Below, piece by piece: positions 1 to 33,533 of a DNA stretch of 64,000 nucleotides. A program made the translations under genes and the position numbers. This DNA is from Ficedula albicollis (taxonomy: Eukaryota > Chordata > Aves > Passeriformes > Muscicapidae). Position 1 is the first letter of the stretch; every line of letters begins with the position of its first letter. The DNA is taken from the NCBI RefSeq assembly GCF_000247815.1, contig NC_021674.1:27747763-27811762 (forward strand), in the 5' to 3' direction. The notes beneath the pieces were generated by a model. That model was not told the origin of the DNA and made no database searches. It worked only from the letters and a program-made list of their open reading frames with translations.

Positions 1-3000
1 CTTCCCTTTTCTACTCCCCTAGGCAGGAAAAAGCATTGTCCAAACTCTGCACAAACATGCACATCTGTACACATCTGTGTGCTCTAAGCCCCAGGTGCCT
101 GAAGTCAGCATCAAGACATCCCTTCCCATCAGTGGGCCCCTGGCCCAGCATACCAAGGGACACACAAAGCAATACAGATTTGACAAGGAGCTGCCCTATC
201 ACCTGTAAAAGTTAACTCCTACCTCTGACCATAGGGTCAGGGTCCTAAGGAAGCTCAAGGACAACTGCAGTGGAGACAAGGTTGGGTTGTGACTCAAAAG
301 AAGTGTTTATTATATTTGCCTCAAGCCACGAAAGAGGTTTATAATCTACGGATTGTAAAAAGTCCAGCATGCAATATTCAAATTACTCAAAAACGTGTTA
401 TTTCTTCAGTAGCTGAGCTAAGAAGAGGTATTTGATGCTGACAGATTTAATCCTTCCTCTTCCTAACAGCAGTGCCTGGCAGTCACCTCAGCCTGTGCGG
501 TATCAGGCAGCTGCGGGAGCATCCGAGATAACAGCTGTGGTGTCAGCGCCTGCAATTCTGTACTGCCAGGAAATCCAGAAGTGGGAAATTATTTGACACA
601 GTTTCACTTCCATTTAATGACTCTGCAGTCTTAACATCATCATATTAGTAAGCTGTAAAAGTTTCCAGGCAGACACTGTGCACTCGGGGTGTACATTTGT
701 ATTCAGCACAATGCCAGTGACTCCTCACTCCATTTCAATTGTTTCATTTCAACAACTTAACTTGCAATTAAAGTAGAAAATGTGTAAAAACATATATTTA
801 AGACTGCATCAACATCAATTACACCTCAAGACCTGGTACTCCCCAGCTTGCTTCTCCTCCCCCCAAAACTCAGAGGTTTAAAAGTGCCTGTATCTTCCTG
901 CATACCCAAAAGTTCCCTCAGTCACCCAAGCACAGCAAAGCAAGTCAGAGGCAAGAGCAAATGATGGCCAAAACACAGCCATCTGCCACAGATACATGGG
1001 TCATATAAGCCAAGGAGACTCAGGACAGTCAGTGTATTACACCCACCAATGCTGCTGGAATCAAAAAGTGGAAACTAGTTCCAAGTGAATATTTCAGCTC
1101 CCTCCCATCTCTTTTCTCTAAGCCAGCAAACTCTCCAATGATGATTGCCTGTGTGGACAGGTTTACTTGATCCAAGGACACAGGCAGCTTACCCTTGACT
1201 CATACTTTTACAACTGATAAAGACCAATTTAGCCCTGTAGTATCTCACTAGTCAGAAGCTGCTACTGCTCTCTGTATGCGTGGTTGGGAAACCATTCCTT
1301 TCTCCTTATTAGAGCATCTTGTGGGAACAGCCTGCTCTGTGAATCCTGCTGTGCTAAAGCCTTCCCTTCAAAAGAGCCCCTCGTGTCCTAATGTAATCCC
1401 CGAGCAACATTAAAGGCTCATTTATACCTTAAGTAGGGCAGATCGTGTCTTAATTGCCAAGCATCTGGGTGAAAAGAGCAGGATTATAGTGCTCTGGTAG
1501 ATAAATGCAGCACGCAGGAGGCGGGGGCCATGGACAGATGAAACCGGATGAATCCACGTGCGCCATCTCCGCTGGCTGCAGGGCACGCAAAGACGCAGTG
1601 ACACAGTCACTGTGAGGCTGGAACACAACATAAGCCATGCTGGAAATGACCCAGTGGCAGTGCTGCTGAACACACACAGCCACGCTGCAGTCACGTCTCA
1701 CACAGCCCCGCCTTGCTCCCTGAGAAGAGCTGATGCACAAGCAGGTACCAGCGGAACACAGGTACACTTAGACTAGACACATGGGCCTTAAATCCTAAAA
1801 ATTCCTCTGGAAAGCTTGGAGAAAATATACAGCCAAGGAGCTTAAAATAGATCTGGATGATCAACTACCACAGACCCAGGAGAACAAACCCAAGAATCTG
1901 GTATTGTCTCCTGTATGATTTTCCTCACAGACTAAAAATAAAACCACACAGGTATTTTGTTGCTAATACAGATCTATTTTTTCCCTCTCCTTATCCTGAG
2001 GAGTTGATTGCCTTAAAATTATTTGATAAAGGAATAACGTAAACTTCATCTTAGAAAGGCAGATCACCAACAATTCCCACTGAGCTTTAACTTTTCCCTT
2101 TTAAAATATATTTTATGTATGCAGGCATTATGCATCTGGCTTACTCTCAAGGAATTCTTAAATGGTTCCCTCCTGAGCTATTTTACAGTTTAGCAGGAGT
2201 AACTAGCCAGTGCAACTGTGTTAGCAGAACCCGCTGAAAGGCATTAAGTAGTAAAGAAAACACTTCATATTCTGTGCCAGTTACTCTGTTTACCTCAGGG
2301 TTAGGTAGGGAAACAAAACCAATCTGCATGTGGGCAGTAATAGCTGCTATCTCCACACAGATTGCCATGGTTATTTCTATAAGATGGAAGGGTTAATTTT
2401 CACAAGTATTTCTTATATATAATTATTTAGATGCACTGACTGACTTAGTCATCTACTGTTTGATGCTCTACAAATGCCAAGTAGCTTGCCAGTTCCTCAA
2501 TACCACACATATTACACCGAAAACCATGCAGAGGGGTGATTATGCACCCTAATGTGCTAAGTGTAGGAAGACATTTATTGTTAAAAAGTTCTCTTGCTTT
2601 ATGCTTTTTCATTAAAAGGTTTGTTGCCACTGGAACTGGTCTGACATAATGCACGTTAAATATAACCTTATTATTTACAGAATCAGGGCCAAATTTACAG
2701 GTATGTAAAAAAGGCAGACACCTCAGCAGTGGCTTTACTTCAGCAGCTCCCACAAGACTGATGGATAATCTGACCTTTACAGCTCCCTTTCACTCAGTAC
2801 TAAGAAAATCCTCCCTTGACCTGGAGGTCAGCTGTCAAGAGAGAGAAGGTCTAGGGGAACAAGTTTCTGACACACTATCTTTTACCATGAGCACATCTGA
2901 AGTTTCTGCCATCAGCCTGAAGTCCTGGGGGTGGTAAAATGTAATTGCACAGGACACCATGACAGTGTTTGGTGGGGGTTTTGTTACTTTTTTAGTGCTC

Positions 3001-6000
3001 TTAGTCCACTAATGGACTATGTGATTAAAGGTTAATGTCATTATAAACGCTGCAATTAGCTACTGCTTGGCTCATGTAACATATCAGGGGTAGGTTTCAG
3101 GGGAAGGAGGCATCCGGCCCCTGCTCCCCACGGCTGATCAGCAAGGCTGGCTTCTCCCACTATTTCTCATGAAAACAATTATCCACTAATTCCTGCTGCT
3201 ACCATAGCTGCAAGAACAAGAGCATACAGCACTGACTCCTCTGGATGCTTCCCCCACAGAGGGTCAAACACTGCATACAATCCACAGAAAAACAAACTCC
3301 AGCTTTGTTGCCTCTCCAGGAAGCAGCTCAATTTATACTCTCTCCTTTATGGCATTCATCTGACTCATTTCTGCCCTAGAGGATGACAACTTCCAAAGGA
3401 TTTTGTTTTCCAGCCTACTCCTCAAAACCTTCCCCAGCAAGAGACCCAGACCTTGCTCTTCCCCTTGTACGAGCTGGAGAGGTTCAGCATGGTATTAAAT
3501 CATGGCAGACTGTTGAACTTTGGATGGATGCAACTCAAGAGTGACCTTGTGTTACTGAAACATCCCTGAAGGGGGAGCAATATAGACAGCACAACCAGGC
3601 ATCCCAACAGGAAGCCAAGGAGAAGTTAAAAAAAAAAAAAATGGCATCACACTACATCACTATCACATCCATCCTTTGGGTTACCAACAAGACAGCACCC
3701 CACAACCTACATCTGCCTTTGCCAGGGCTTGTCTCTGAGAACGATTTACATCCACTGAATAGGAATCTGAGGAGCAGGTTTTGGTCAATTGAGCACAAAA
3801 CACTTCCTTGTGTGGAAGGAATAAATCCTTCATTGGAAGGAGCTGTAAGGCAACAGCTGTCACTACATGAGCACACCTACTGCCATACAAGATGTACAGC
3901 TTTTCACAGCACCTCAGCTTCCCCACCTGCAGGAATTACACAGTATCACAGATACGTATGGTACTCCATATAAATTTACTCCTTTTCCCTGTATCTCTCA
4001 GTGCATCAAGACAGGCCTTCCTGCAAACAATTTGCTTTTTCATTCTGACCAACAGTTCATGGATTCCACATCAGACTGTCAACAGTCAGCAGCAGTAACG
4101 TGTGTAAAAATCAGTGTGAGCACCTGAAGTGAAACCAAAGAACCGAAAGCACACGTTCCGTAAAGAAACCCCAAACCAACTAAAATCCTATTCTTCAATT
4201 CAGGACCTAGCACACTGTGCAGCAACAGCTGGCACATGCAAGGGTCTATACTTAGGGAAATGGCTCTCTGACCAGCACAGATTAGACCTCTCTACCAAGA
4301 AAACATTCCACCACTACAAGAAGTATTTTCCAGATATACCATTCAGTGTGGACACAGGTAGCAGAACTTCATCTTAACTTCATTTTCACCTCAATGTACA
4401 ACTGAAACTGAAGACATTCTTTACTTCCTGTAAGTTAGAACTGCTGAACTCTAAGAACTACCCTCTTAAACAATGCCTAAAACAAGCTTTGTTTTGGAAC
4501 TGTCTGGCATTCAAGGATCCAGTCATGTGGGTGAAAGCACTGCTTGGTGCAAGGTGAAGAAAGCATCACCTGCAGCAAATACCAGCCTTTCCATTTTGAA
4601 CTTCATGAATCCATGGAACCGTGTGGGCTCTTCAGTGCCAGATCTCACATTGGGTATCTGCATAAAATAGTTCTGGCACCTCATTTGTTTATGTAAGTGA
4701 ACCAGAGAAAAACAATCCCACATCCTGCAAGCATTCACATAGTGCATTTAAATGCCCTGCTCCATTCTCTCTACTCAAATAGAGAAGTGATTAAATATCA
4801 CACACACACATTCCCCCCTCCAAGGATAATCAAAGCACGGTTCTGCTCTTCATTCCATATATATGAGGCAGCCTCTCACGGCTCTCATGCTGCTAGCTCT
4901 GCTATGCTCTCTGGGAGTCTCTTGTATCAAGTACAGGAGAGCACTGGTTTTATTCTGAGTGGAAGCCTTGCTTGCATTTCAAAGACACATATTTCAAATA
5001 TTTGAATACTGCAGGCTGAACTGGAAGACAGCTGTACAACATCTTCAATGATCTTCAGTGATAACAAAATACCCATTCGGTATTTTTCTCCTTTTCCTTC
5101 ATTCAATACAAACTCTTTTATTGAAGGCAGTTCAAAGCATAGGGGCTACTAAGATTTTATGAGAAATTACATGTTAAATATATAACTTTGTTGGTTTTTG
5201 GTGGATTTTTTCAGTTCACAGAAACAGCACTTGAAATATGGAAACAGCTTGTAAAGAAGTTGCTGCAATTACTCCCAGACTTGGACCTCTGGGTTTTTTT
5301 TAATAAATAGAGTGTGAAGTTAAATGCAATAACCATAATCTCTGAAGCAACAGTATGGAACTTCCTACTTATTTTTAAGGTAAGGACAAGCAGGAATGAT
5401 TAATGCAAAATATATTTTACCATTTTAAAATTTCACAGCCAGCATAATGTATAAAGTACTAAGAGCAGAGACTGAGAAGTTCTTGTAAAGCACAACACTT
5501 CCAAACATCGTGACATGTTTGCGTTAGCAGAGTATTTCTAAAAACTATCTCCTTCCAAAGTAAATACAGATTTATTGGAGCTGGAAAAAGTATTTTGTTT
5601 TCACTTCATTTATTTTCTGCTCCCAGAGCTGAAGTATTATTATTTAAAACACACTAGGAAAACATATCTGCTTTACATACCCAGGCCAAAATCCTTTTTG
5701 TACCATTAAAAATTAGATGCATTTATGAAGATGACCATTGGATAAAGGATTTTAAAAAATCCCTCACATCAACCAGTTTCCCCTAATAACAACAAATTAA
5801 ATAATGTAAATTATTTGAAGATTAGGCAGGTATCCAACCTGCCAAACAAAATAAAAACAATATTTACAGAATTAATTTGATGGGAATGGTGTTAAGCTTC
5901 CTTACAAAAATAATGGGAAATATTATTATCTTCATTAATGCAATTTAAATATGCATTTAACTTCAAAGTTAATATGTATCTACTTCTAAATTTCCAACTA

Positions 6001-6574
6001 ACTTCTAAATGTAGGATATTTACTAATCTACATGCTCACTCCCCAAAGGAGTAGTTAAAATACATCAGTATAGTATTTTCACCACAGTTTCTCTTTTTGC
6101 ACATTTTAAAAAAAGATAATTCAGAGCTTTTTGAGAAAATAAAACAGTCTTGCAAGGACTATAACATACACAAATATTTTTGGTTTTCTTTATAAGTCCT
6201 GGACACTAACTTCCAAGAGTAGTGCTTATCTCACAGCAGAGAATTTTCCTTCTATGAACTTCAGTCCAATTTCTTTCACTTAAGCATTGCAGCTCTTTCA
6301 AAATGATAAAGGCAGAACACATTTGGTCATTTTCTGGCAGAACCTTGCACTAAGTTCTCTGAACAACACTTGTTCAAAAATATCCCTTATCTACCAAACA
6401 TATTCCAAAAGCCAGAAAAGGCCAGAAAAATCCTTATTTCTATACTTAAAGATGAGACAAACTTCCAACATCTCCTCAGGAGTCTCATGAATTTGATTCC
6501 AGCTTTTTAAAGGTCAAGGGCAGGGTCCTTACAACACTAAACACTATTGCACCATCAACTTCCCCACAACTCAC

Positions 6575-6624
6575 CTTCGATTCCAGAAGTCGGAGAAAGC
6601 AGAAAGCCAGGGTCCAAATTACTT
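6575..6624 (-). other. Candidate small exon by splice consensus only
   Basis: On the minus strand a pyrimidine-containing stretch ending in ctgcttcag is followed by 50 bases and then a near-perfect donor (GAAG then gtgagt). One frame is open across the 50 bases but I do not recognise the peptide. It lies about 3 kb beyond the PPM1B poly(A) signal on the same strand, so it could belong to a readthrough or noncoding transcript, or be coincidence. Confidence 0.15.
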
Positions 6625-7328
6625 CTGAAGCAGACTTCACATAACAAGAAAAATTATACCCAACGAGACTGAATTAGCTGCCACAAGTCTTTAGAATGTG
6701 TATTCATTCCTACTACAGTGTTCTTGGTCCTCTACTGGGAAGGATAACTGCTTTCAGAGAAAGATTACCCAACAGATGGCAAATGTCCATTTTTTTCTCC
6801 TATCAGCCCATCCCCACGACCTGAACCCTTATCAGTCTTTGTTAGGTTTAAATGCAGGTGCTGATGCAATCATTAGTTGATGTTAATTCAGCTACTAATC
6901 TCAGCAATCACTAATCAGCACATGAAGGACTTTTTCTCTGAAAATTCCCAGTCAAGCTGCACATAGACAAATAAGGAAAGCCAAGGGCAGAATCAGAAGG
7001 AAGATCTCAGTAATCCCAGTCAGTCTTTAAATCCAGACATCATAACAAAGGAAAACTTTTAAGATTTTTGGAGAAGGAAATGTAATCTTTGGGAGAACAT
7101 GACCTTTCAGACATACAAAGATCTAAGCAGAGCAGCACAGAGTGAATGATGGAAATGAGAGATGAGCACCAACAGTGAGGGGAACACAAACAGGAGGCAC
7201 AGTCATGCAAAAATTCAAAAGTTGCTGGTGTTTTGATCAACAGAGAAGCAATTAGGAAGAAACATGAGACAGCACAAACCCAGCAGAGCTACATCACGTC
7301 TGTACATCAACAGCCCATACAAACAACA

Positions 7329-7426
7329 GGCAGGGCAAATTCATACTGGCACACAGAGAATACAGTTTACAAACACAGGCAGGGCAAATTCACATTGGCA
7401 CACAGAGAAAACAGCTTACAAAGACA
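7329..7426. repeat. Two-copy tandem repeat, 49-bp unit
   Basis: Two adjacent copies (7329-7377, 7378-7426) starting GGCAGGGCAAATTCA. They differ at several positions, so this one looks like a genuine older duplication rather than a copy made during assembly. Confidence 0.85.
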
Positions 7427-7561
7427 CGAGAGGTGGAGCCCCAGCTGCATAAATTGCATACTTACCTGGATTGGACTGCATAAATTCAGTGACTTTGGGT
7501 CTTTTCTTGTAGTTTTGTCAATTTGCCTTCATCGCTGGGAGTATCCCATGGAGTTGCTTAC

Positions 7562-7604
7562 CTGCACCAGTGCAGCTCCCCCCAACTTCATTTTCAGTTT
7601 AGAG
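7562..7604 (-). other. Candidate small exon by splice consensus only
   Basis: On the minus strand the acceptor-like tract ending in ttcttttttag precedes 43 bases that end in GTGCAG followed by gtaagc. A second strong donor (CCAG then gtaagtatg, exon edge at 7466) lies about 100 bases further on. The peptide is not recognised, and expression evidence is needed before calling this a gene. Confidence 0.15.
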
Positions 7605-9689
7605 CTAAAAAAGAACTATAAAGAGCCAAAAGCAACAAGCCTTCAGATAATCCGCAAGCCAACGAACTGCAAATTAGTTAATAATTAAAAACTGCTCAGC
7701 ATTGTGGCGGTTTTTTGCCATTATAGGCCTATACGTAATGATAGGCAGCATTGCTTTTAGCTTCATCTTCCAGAGGTAAAAGTTGCCTACTACAGTTTGG
7801 TTCAATGCTGTAACTAATCTCGAGTTCCTATTGCTTTTGATTTCCACTGAAAATGCCAAAGAAAAATGACTGGTTTTCTGGGGCTAATTTTACCTGTTAA
7901 GATTTAAGCCAGTGATTATGGCTGGCAGTATACAAAAGCTCAGAGATGAAGTGGCTGACTGAATTCCACTTTACACGTGATAGCAAGAAACTACCCAGCC
8001 ACTAACAGCCAGACTCTGATGTGCTAAAAGAACCAACAACGCAACCGTTTGTTTGGTTTTGTGATTTTGGATTTTTTTGTTATTGCCTTTGCGTTTTGGT
8101 TTGGTTTTTTTGTTTTTTTTTTATACCATCCAAATAGCAACATCAGCATCAGATTCACATTTAGGGCCATGAAAAGTAAGGATATTTTGGCCGAGTCTTG
8201 CAGAGGTTTGCATGCAGGCTTGAACAACCACACTAAGATCCAGCCTATTAAGAGGAGACTGTCACAGTAGTTAACTCCTAATAAGAGACTTTCTGAGGTC
8301 AGAGTGACATCACTTATATTTGCATTTACTTCATTACCCCCATTCCATTTAACAGGTTAATGAGGAGCAGTTAAAGTAGATCTTTATTTTGCTCAGAGAG
8401 CAGATTTGAGAACTGACATGGACTAGTCTGCCTCTGTTACAGGGGAAATCATGAAAATGAAATCAAGCCAAATTTGACACAACAGAAAGACCCCAGATGG
8501 AAGAGGTACTTCCCACTCTGAGTGCTCTACGTAAGTATCTTTGTGTTAGTCACCACGTGGTAACAAAATGTCATTTTAAAACGTTGACAAGTTATGGCAA
8601 ATACATGAACAAATTTAATCGTTCATTCAGATTTCTCACATTAAGAATACAAAGTCAACAAGCAAAGTTTTTCCCAGGCTGCTGAAATCTACACAGTATT
8701 CTGATTAAACTAAAAACGTGACTAGAATTCATAACCAAGTGAATGCATGAATGGCAAGCAGAGATAACTTAAGAGGAAAAAAGCTGTCCTGATTTACATT
8801 TTGATGTAACTGTGCATGCTATTACCCTTCTCTTTGAAAAATCTGTGTGTATGGTTCACTTCGATACAAGGAAGCATAAATCCTCGTACTTGAGGGAGAT
8901 TGTTATATTATAATAATGATATTATAATGTAAAAAATCTACACAAAGAAGTGTTTACAGGACTGGAGTCCATGGAGTACCAGAAGTTGCGCCAGTGGAAC
9001 AAGGCATTAAAACTGTAGCTCATGAAGAAAGCCTGCAGGGGTTACGCTGTACAAGCAAATCCAACAAGAAAGTTCAAAGAAGTTACAGATTTGTAAACTC
9101 AAAAATCTTCAGGCTGTTTGTAAAGATGTTTATTCTACAGCAACACTAATGATTGGGGCAGGTTATTACCCTGCAGTATCAACATGGAGGATTCTGTTCT
9201 CCTTTCCCACTCACCTAAAAAAATACATTAGTAAGTTGGAAAAAAAGATCTGTAAAAAAAAAAAATTCTGTAAAAGTTCTAACATGAAAACATTAACATC
9301 AGAAAAATTTCTATTCAAAACTGTGCAACCGTGAAATGTCATAGGTTTATGCTCAGACCTTCAGGAAACTCCAAGAAATGAGTTTACCAAAAAGTCAAGT
9401 TTAATCTGAATTTTTAGTCTTTAAATGAATGCTCTCCCATAGCTGGACTAAGACTCCAGCTGAACTTGTCCTGGGAGCACTAAAGGCACTTTGCCCTTTC
9501 CTTACTCCCACAGAGAAGCCCACTTTGAGATTTGTGCTTTTCTGAGATGAAGGTGCACATCTGCTACAGAACAAACAGAAACCCATTCACCAAGAGTCCT
9601 CATAAATCTTACTGGTTTATCTTTTCATATGGAACAGGGGCATTCTCTTAGCAAGTCCTTCCCAAGAAAATAGAAAGCATGTCACACTG

Positions 9690-11492
9690 TTTTAGCAATC
9701 CTTTATTGAAGATAACAAGTTGGTTATGTTCACTGTATTGTATGAAACATCACAATATCATACTGGGAAGGTACTATCAGTACAGGGTTGGACCAGAGCG
9801 GACAGTCTGAACAATAAACCATTTTGCATTCTTCATTCCCTATCTTTTAACAACCCCAAAAAAACCAGTAAAGGGACAAATACCTGTTAACATCATCATT
9901 TAAAACACTTTAACTTACAAGGCTAAAATCTAATGAATAAATAAAATATACTGTGGCAATAATCCTCTCTAGAAAAAAAAAAAAAAAAAAAATCAGATAC
10001 ACAGTGAATCAAAATGACTGGAAAAGCTGGCCTTCGGCATCAGTATGAAAGAGCGTGTGGTTTTTACAGACTCACTATGGGGATAAAGTTACAGAAAAAT
10101 ACCATGAATTTAATTTCACACAAAACCAGTTGATGACTGTCATTAGCTTAAAACTACACACAAGGGCAATTACATCCTCGCTGAAACACAGTTTAAACAA
10201 ATAGGAAAATGTTTACAAGGCATCCACAGCATGTAAATCATGTACAGATGGATACATTCATTGTTTCCCCTCCCCAATAGCTTTTATTTTAGATAAATAC
10301 TTTACTCTTCCCCATTTTCAGCATTTACTGGACTCATTACATGCACAACTCAAAGAAGTCAGAAAAAAAGTCAAGGTTATTGCAAAAATAGAATTAAACT
10401 AAGAATCTTCAAGTACCTTACATGACAGCCACTCTGTACCATGCCCATTGCTTATAAAATGAAAGGTCATTGAACCCATGAAAATATCTCTAATATTTTC
10501 TTAATTTAAAATAGATAATTTTAAGTGTATTTATAGTAATCTCAAAGTGATAATTTGAACTTTGAAAATAATGCAAACAATTAAAAATTATACCCATATT
10601 ACACAAGACTTCTGTCTGTATCTTAAGCTGAAAAAAATCAAAAAACTATAGAAAACCACATATAGAACAAAAAAATAATCACAATTTACATTATAATAAA
10701 GGCAAATTTTCAGCATTTTTAAAAAAACCTGCAGCTGTGAGAGATGTCAAAGCAAGTCACTACTAACTATAAATTCACCAGTTTGGTTTTTTTTAAAAAG
10801 ATTTTCTCTAGCAAGAGTTGAAGGGTGTGTTGTACACATGCGTAAAATTCTTACTGGTTTTAGATGCCTAGGATCTTCATATATTATTGCCAAATACACT
10901 TATCTTCAAGCAAGCAGTAGGCAACGTATCACAATTTGGACACCGCAGGGAAACCTAACGGTCTGGTAATACAGGTAAAACTGGAAAATTAAAAAAAAAA
11001 AAAACACATCTGATAGCGTATTGCCCAATTGAAATTACTTCCAAGCCACAGACCTGCAAAGCCTTCCAACTCGGTAAAGTGAAATAAGAAACGTCTCAAA
11101 CAATTACTTGTACTCTCTCTCATGCTTGTGTGTTGCGTGTTTCATTTAGCCACAGTGTATCTTCAGAGTACACCTACAATCCCATGCACCTCAGGTACAT
11201 ACACGGATCTGCTGAGAGAATATTCCTTCCTTCCTTCTTTTTTAGGGCCAAAGTTCATTACAGATGTAACGGTATGCCTGAGGCTGGTAAAAATACTGTA
11301 GTACAGGCAATGCTAAGAGTGGCAATATCAGAAAACACAAAAATGAACAAATGATGGAAAATTCTAATATCTTTCTGCCCATTTCACAAAATGTTGGAAA
11401 TCCACCAGAAATTTTCCCTTGTATTGAAGAAATCAGATTTAAAAGTTTTTTCCCCCTTTCAGAATCAAAAGCATTTTAGCAGATTTGTAAGG
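9690..11492 (-). other. PPM1B: PPM1B exon 7 3'UTR (probable)
   Basis: AT-rich noncoding stretch between the TAG stop of the short isoform and the AATAAA at 9702-9707. It contains A/T runs (for example A-tracts near 9972 and 10990) and no ORF of interest. Assignment as UTR is inferred from position and the poly(A) signal; the exact cleavage point is not visible. Confidence 0.55.
9702..9707 (-). terminator. PPM1B: PPM1B distal poly(A) signal AATAAA
   Basis: The plus strand reads TTTATT, giving AATAAA on the minus strand. About 15 bases downstream is a CTAAAACA segment suited to cleavage (around 9690), followed by a GT/T-rich stretch typical of a downstream element. This is the best poly(A) signal below the exon 7 stop codon and sets the probable 3' end of the short-isoform transcript. 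Confidence 0.6.
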
Positions 11493-32461
<20,969 letters not shown>

Positions 32462-32479
32462 GTTTATGCAATATTGAAT
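32462..32479 (-). other. PPM1B: PPM1B 5'UTR segment of exon 2
   Basis: Eighteen bases between a good acceptor (cttttctctgttttccag) and the ATG. The acceptor implies at least one upstream noncoding exon, as in the mammalian gene. Confidence 0.85.
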
Positions 32480-33102
32480 CTGGAAAACAGAGAAAAGAAG
32501 TCTTATTTATAAAACCACCATTCCATATAAGCTTTGTTGTCTGCTTCCTGTGTTTCTTCTTTGTAAAGCAAGTGATAAAGCATGCATACATGCGAAGTTA
32601 ACAATTACATTGGAGGAAAAAAATAATTAATATATGACATGAATAAAGTGTGAATTTACCAGCCTCTGTTGGCATTTTTAATGGTTTTTTGCTGGGGTGC
32701 TTTTTTGAAGAGCTACTTCACCAAAATTAAACAAATCTCCATACGAAGGCAGAGTCATTCACATACCTTTGCAACCCTGCTGATTTTGTCATCCTCTGCA
32801 GAGACTAATTTATGATGGAAAACTAACTATATCACTCCTACTTTCTTTTTACTTTTTTTTGTACTGTGGCATGAAGAAAATTCATGTTTATAAATAAGAA
32901 CAGACTGGTCTCACTAGCTTTGCATGTACCACGCTACTTCTGTATTCTTGTAAGGCATGGCAAAAGTGACCACAGGGAAACACAGACCATCTGCCAAAGG
33001 AACAAGGCAGTAATTCCTACTTATATACAAGAAAACCTCTCCCAGCAATTTTTTAACAAATTATACTTTGTCCTTCATAAAACAACATTTCAGTATTCAC
33101 TG

Positions 33103-33533
33103 TAGAATCATAGATTGGTTTGGGCTGGAAAAAACTTAAAAATCATCTTCTTCCAACCCCCCTTGCCATGGAATGGAAACCTTCCACTAGACTAGACTGC
33201 ACAAAGCTCCATCCAACCTGGCCTTGAACACTTCCAGGGATGGGGCATGAACAGCTTCTCTGGGCAACATTTGGGATGGGGCATGCACAGCTTCTCTGGG
33301 CAACATTCTCCAATGGCTCACACTCATAGTAAAGAATTTCTTTCTTATCTCTAACCCAAACACACCCTCTTACAGTCTGAAGCCATTACCCTGGTCCTAT
33401 CAGTACACTTGGCCAATAGACCCTCTCCAGCCTTCTTGTATGCTATCTTTAGGTACTTAAAGGCCTCTATAAGATCTCCCCAGGCTTCTCCAGGCTGAAC
33501 AACCTCAACTCTCAGCCATCCCTCAAAGACCTT
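33103..33533 (-). mobile_element. CR1 LINE 3' portion, truncated
   Basis: Reverse-oriented CR1 3' end. It starts at TAGAATCATAGATTGGTTTG and runs through CCTTGAACACTTCCAGGGAT, an AAAGAATTTCTTTCTTATCT segment and CTCCAGGCTGAACAACCTCA before losing similarity. An internal 36-bp segment (GGGATGGGGCATG...) is duplicated at 33237-33308. Confidence 0.85.
33237..33308. repeat. 36-bp tandem duplication within CR1
   Basis: GGGATGGGGCATGAACAGCT at 33237 is repeated with one change (GCAC for GAAC) at 33273. Intact CR1 copies have this segment once, so it arose after insertion or in assembly. Confidence 0.85.

Larger units (their letters stand above)
1..9689. other. Intergenic DNA downstream of PPM1B
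   Basis: AT-rich sequence beyond the PPM1B poly(A) signal. No ORF here has a recognisable domain; the longest are around 100-150 codons, with no family resemblance and no sensible exon boundaries. In the mammalian order SLC3A1 follows PPM1B on the same strand, but I could not find its first exon here. Visible structure: a somewhat GC-richer patch around 1500-1720, a 49-bp tandem duplication at 7329-7426, a T-rich tract around 8040-8125, and several strong minus-strand donor/acceptor consensus sites at 6575-6624 and 7461-7604 (see findings). Confidence 0.6.

Noticed and set aside
1422..1776. Overlapping ORFs in a GC-richer patch
   Set aside because: Three frames are open on both strands with no domain, no splice structure and no recognised homology; composition alone accounts for it.
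1..9689. SLC3A1 first exons, expected next to PPM1B by mammalian gene order
   Set aside because: Looked for on the minus strand; no matching peptide found, so the neighbour presumably lies outside the window.
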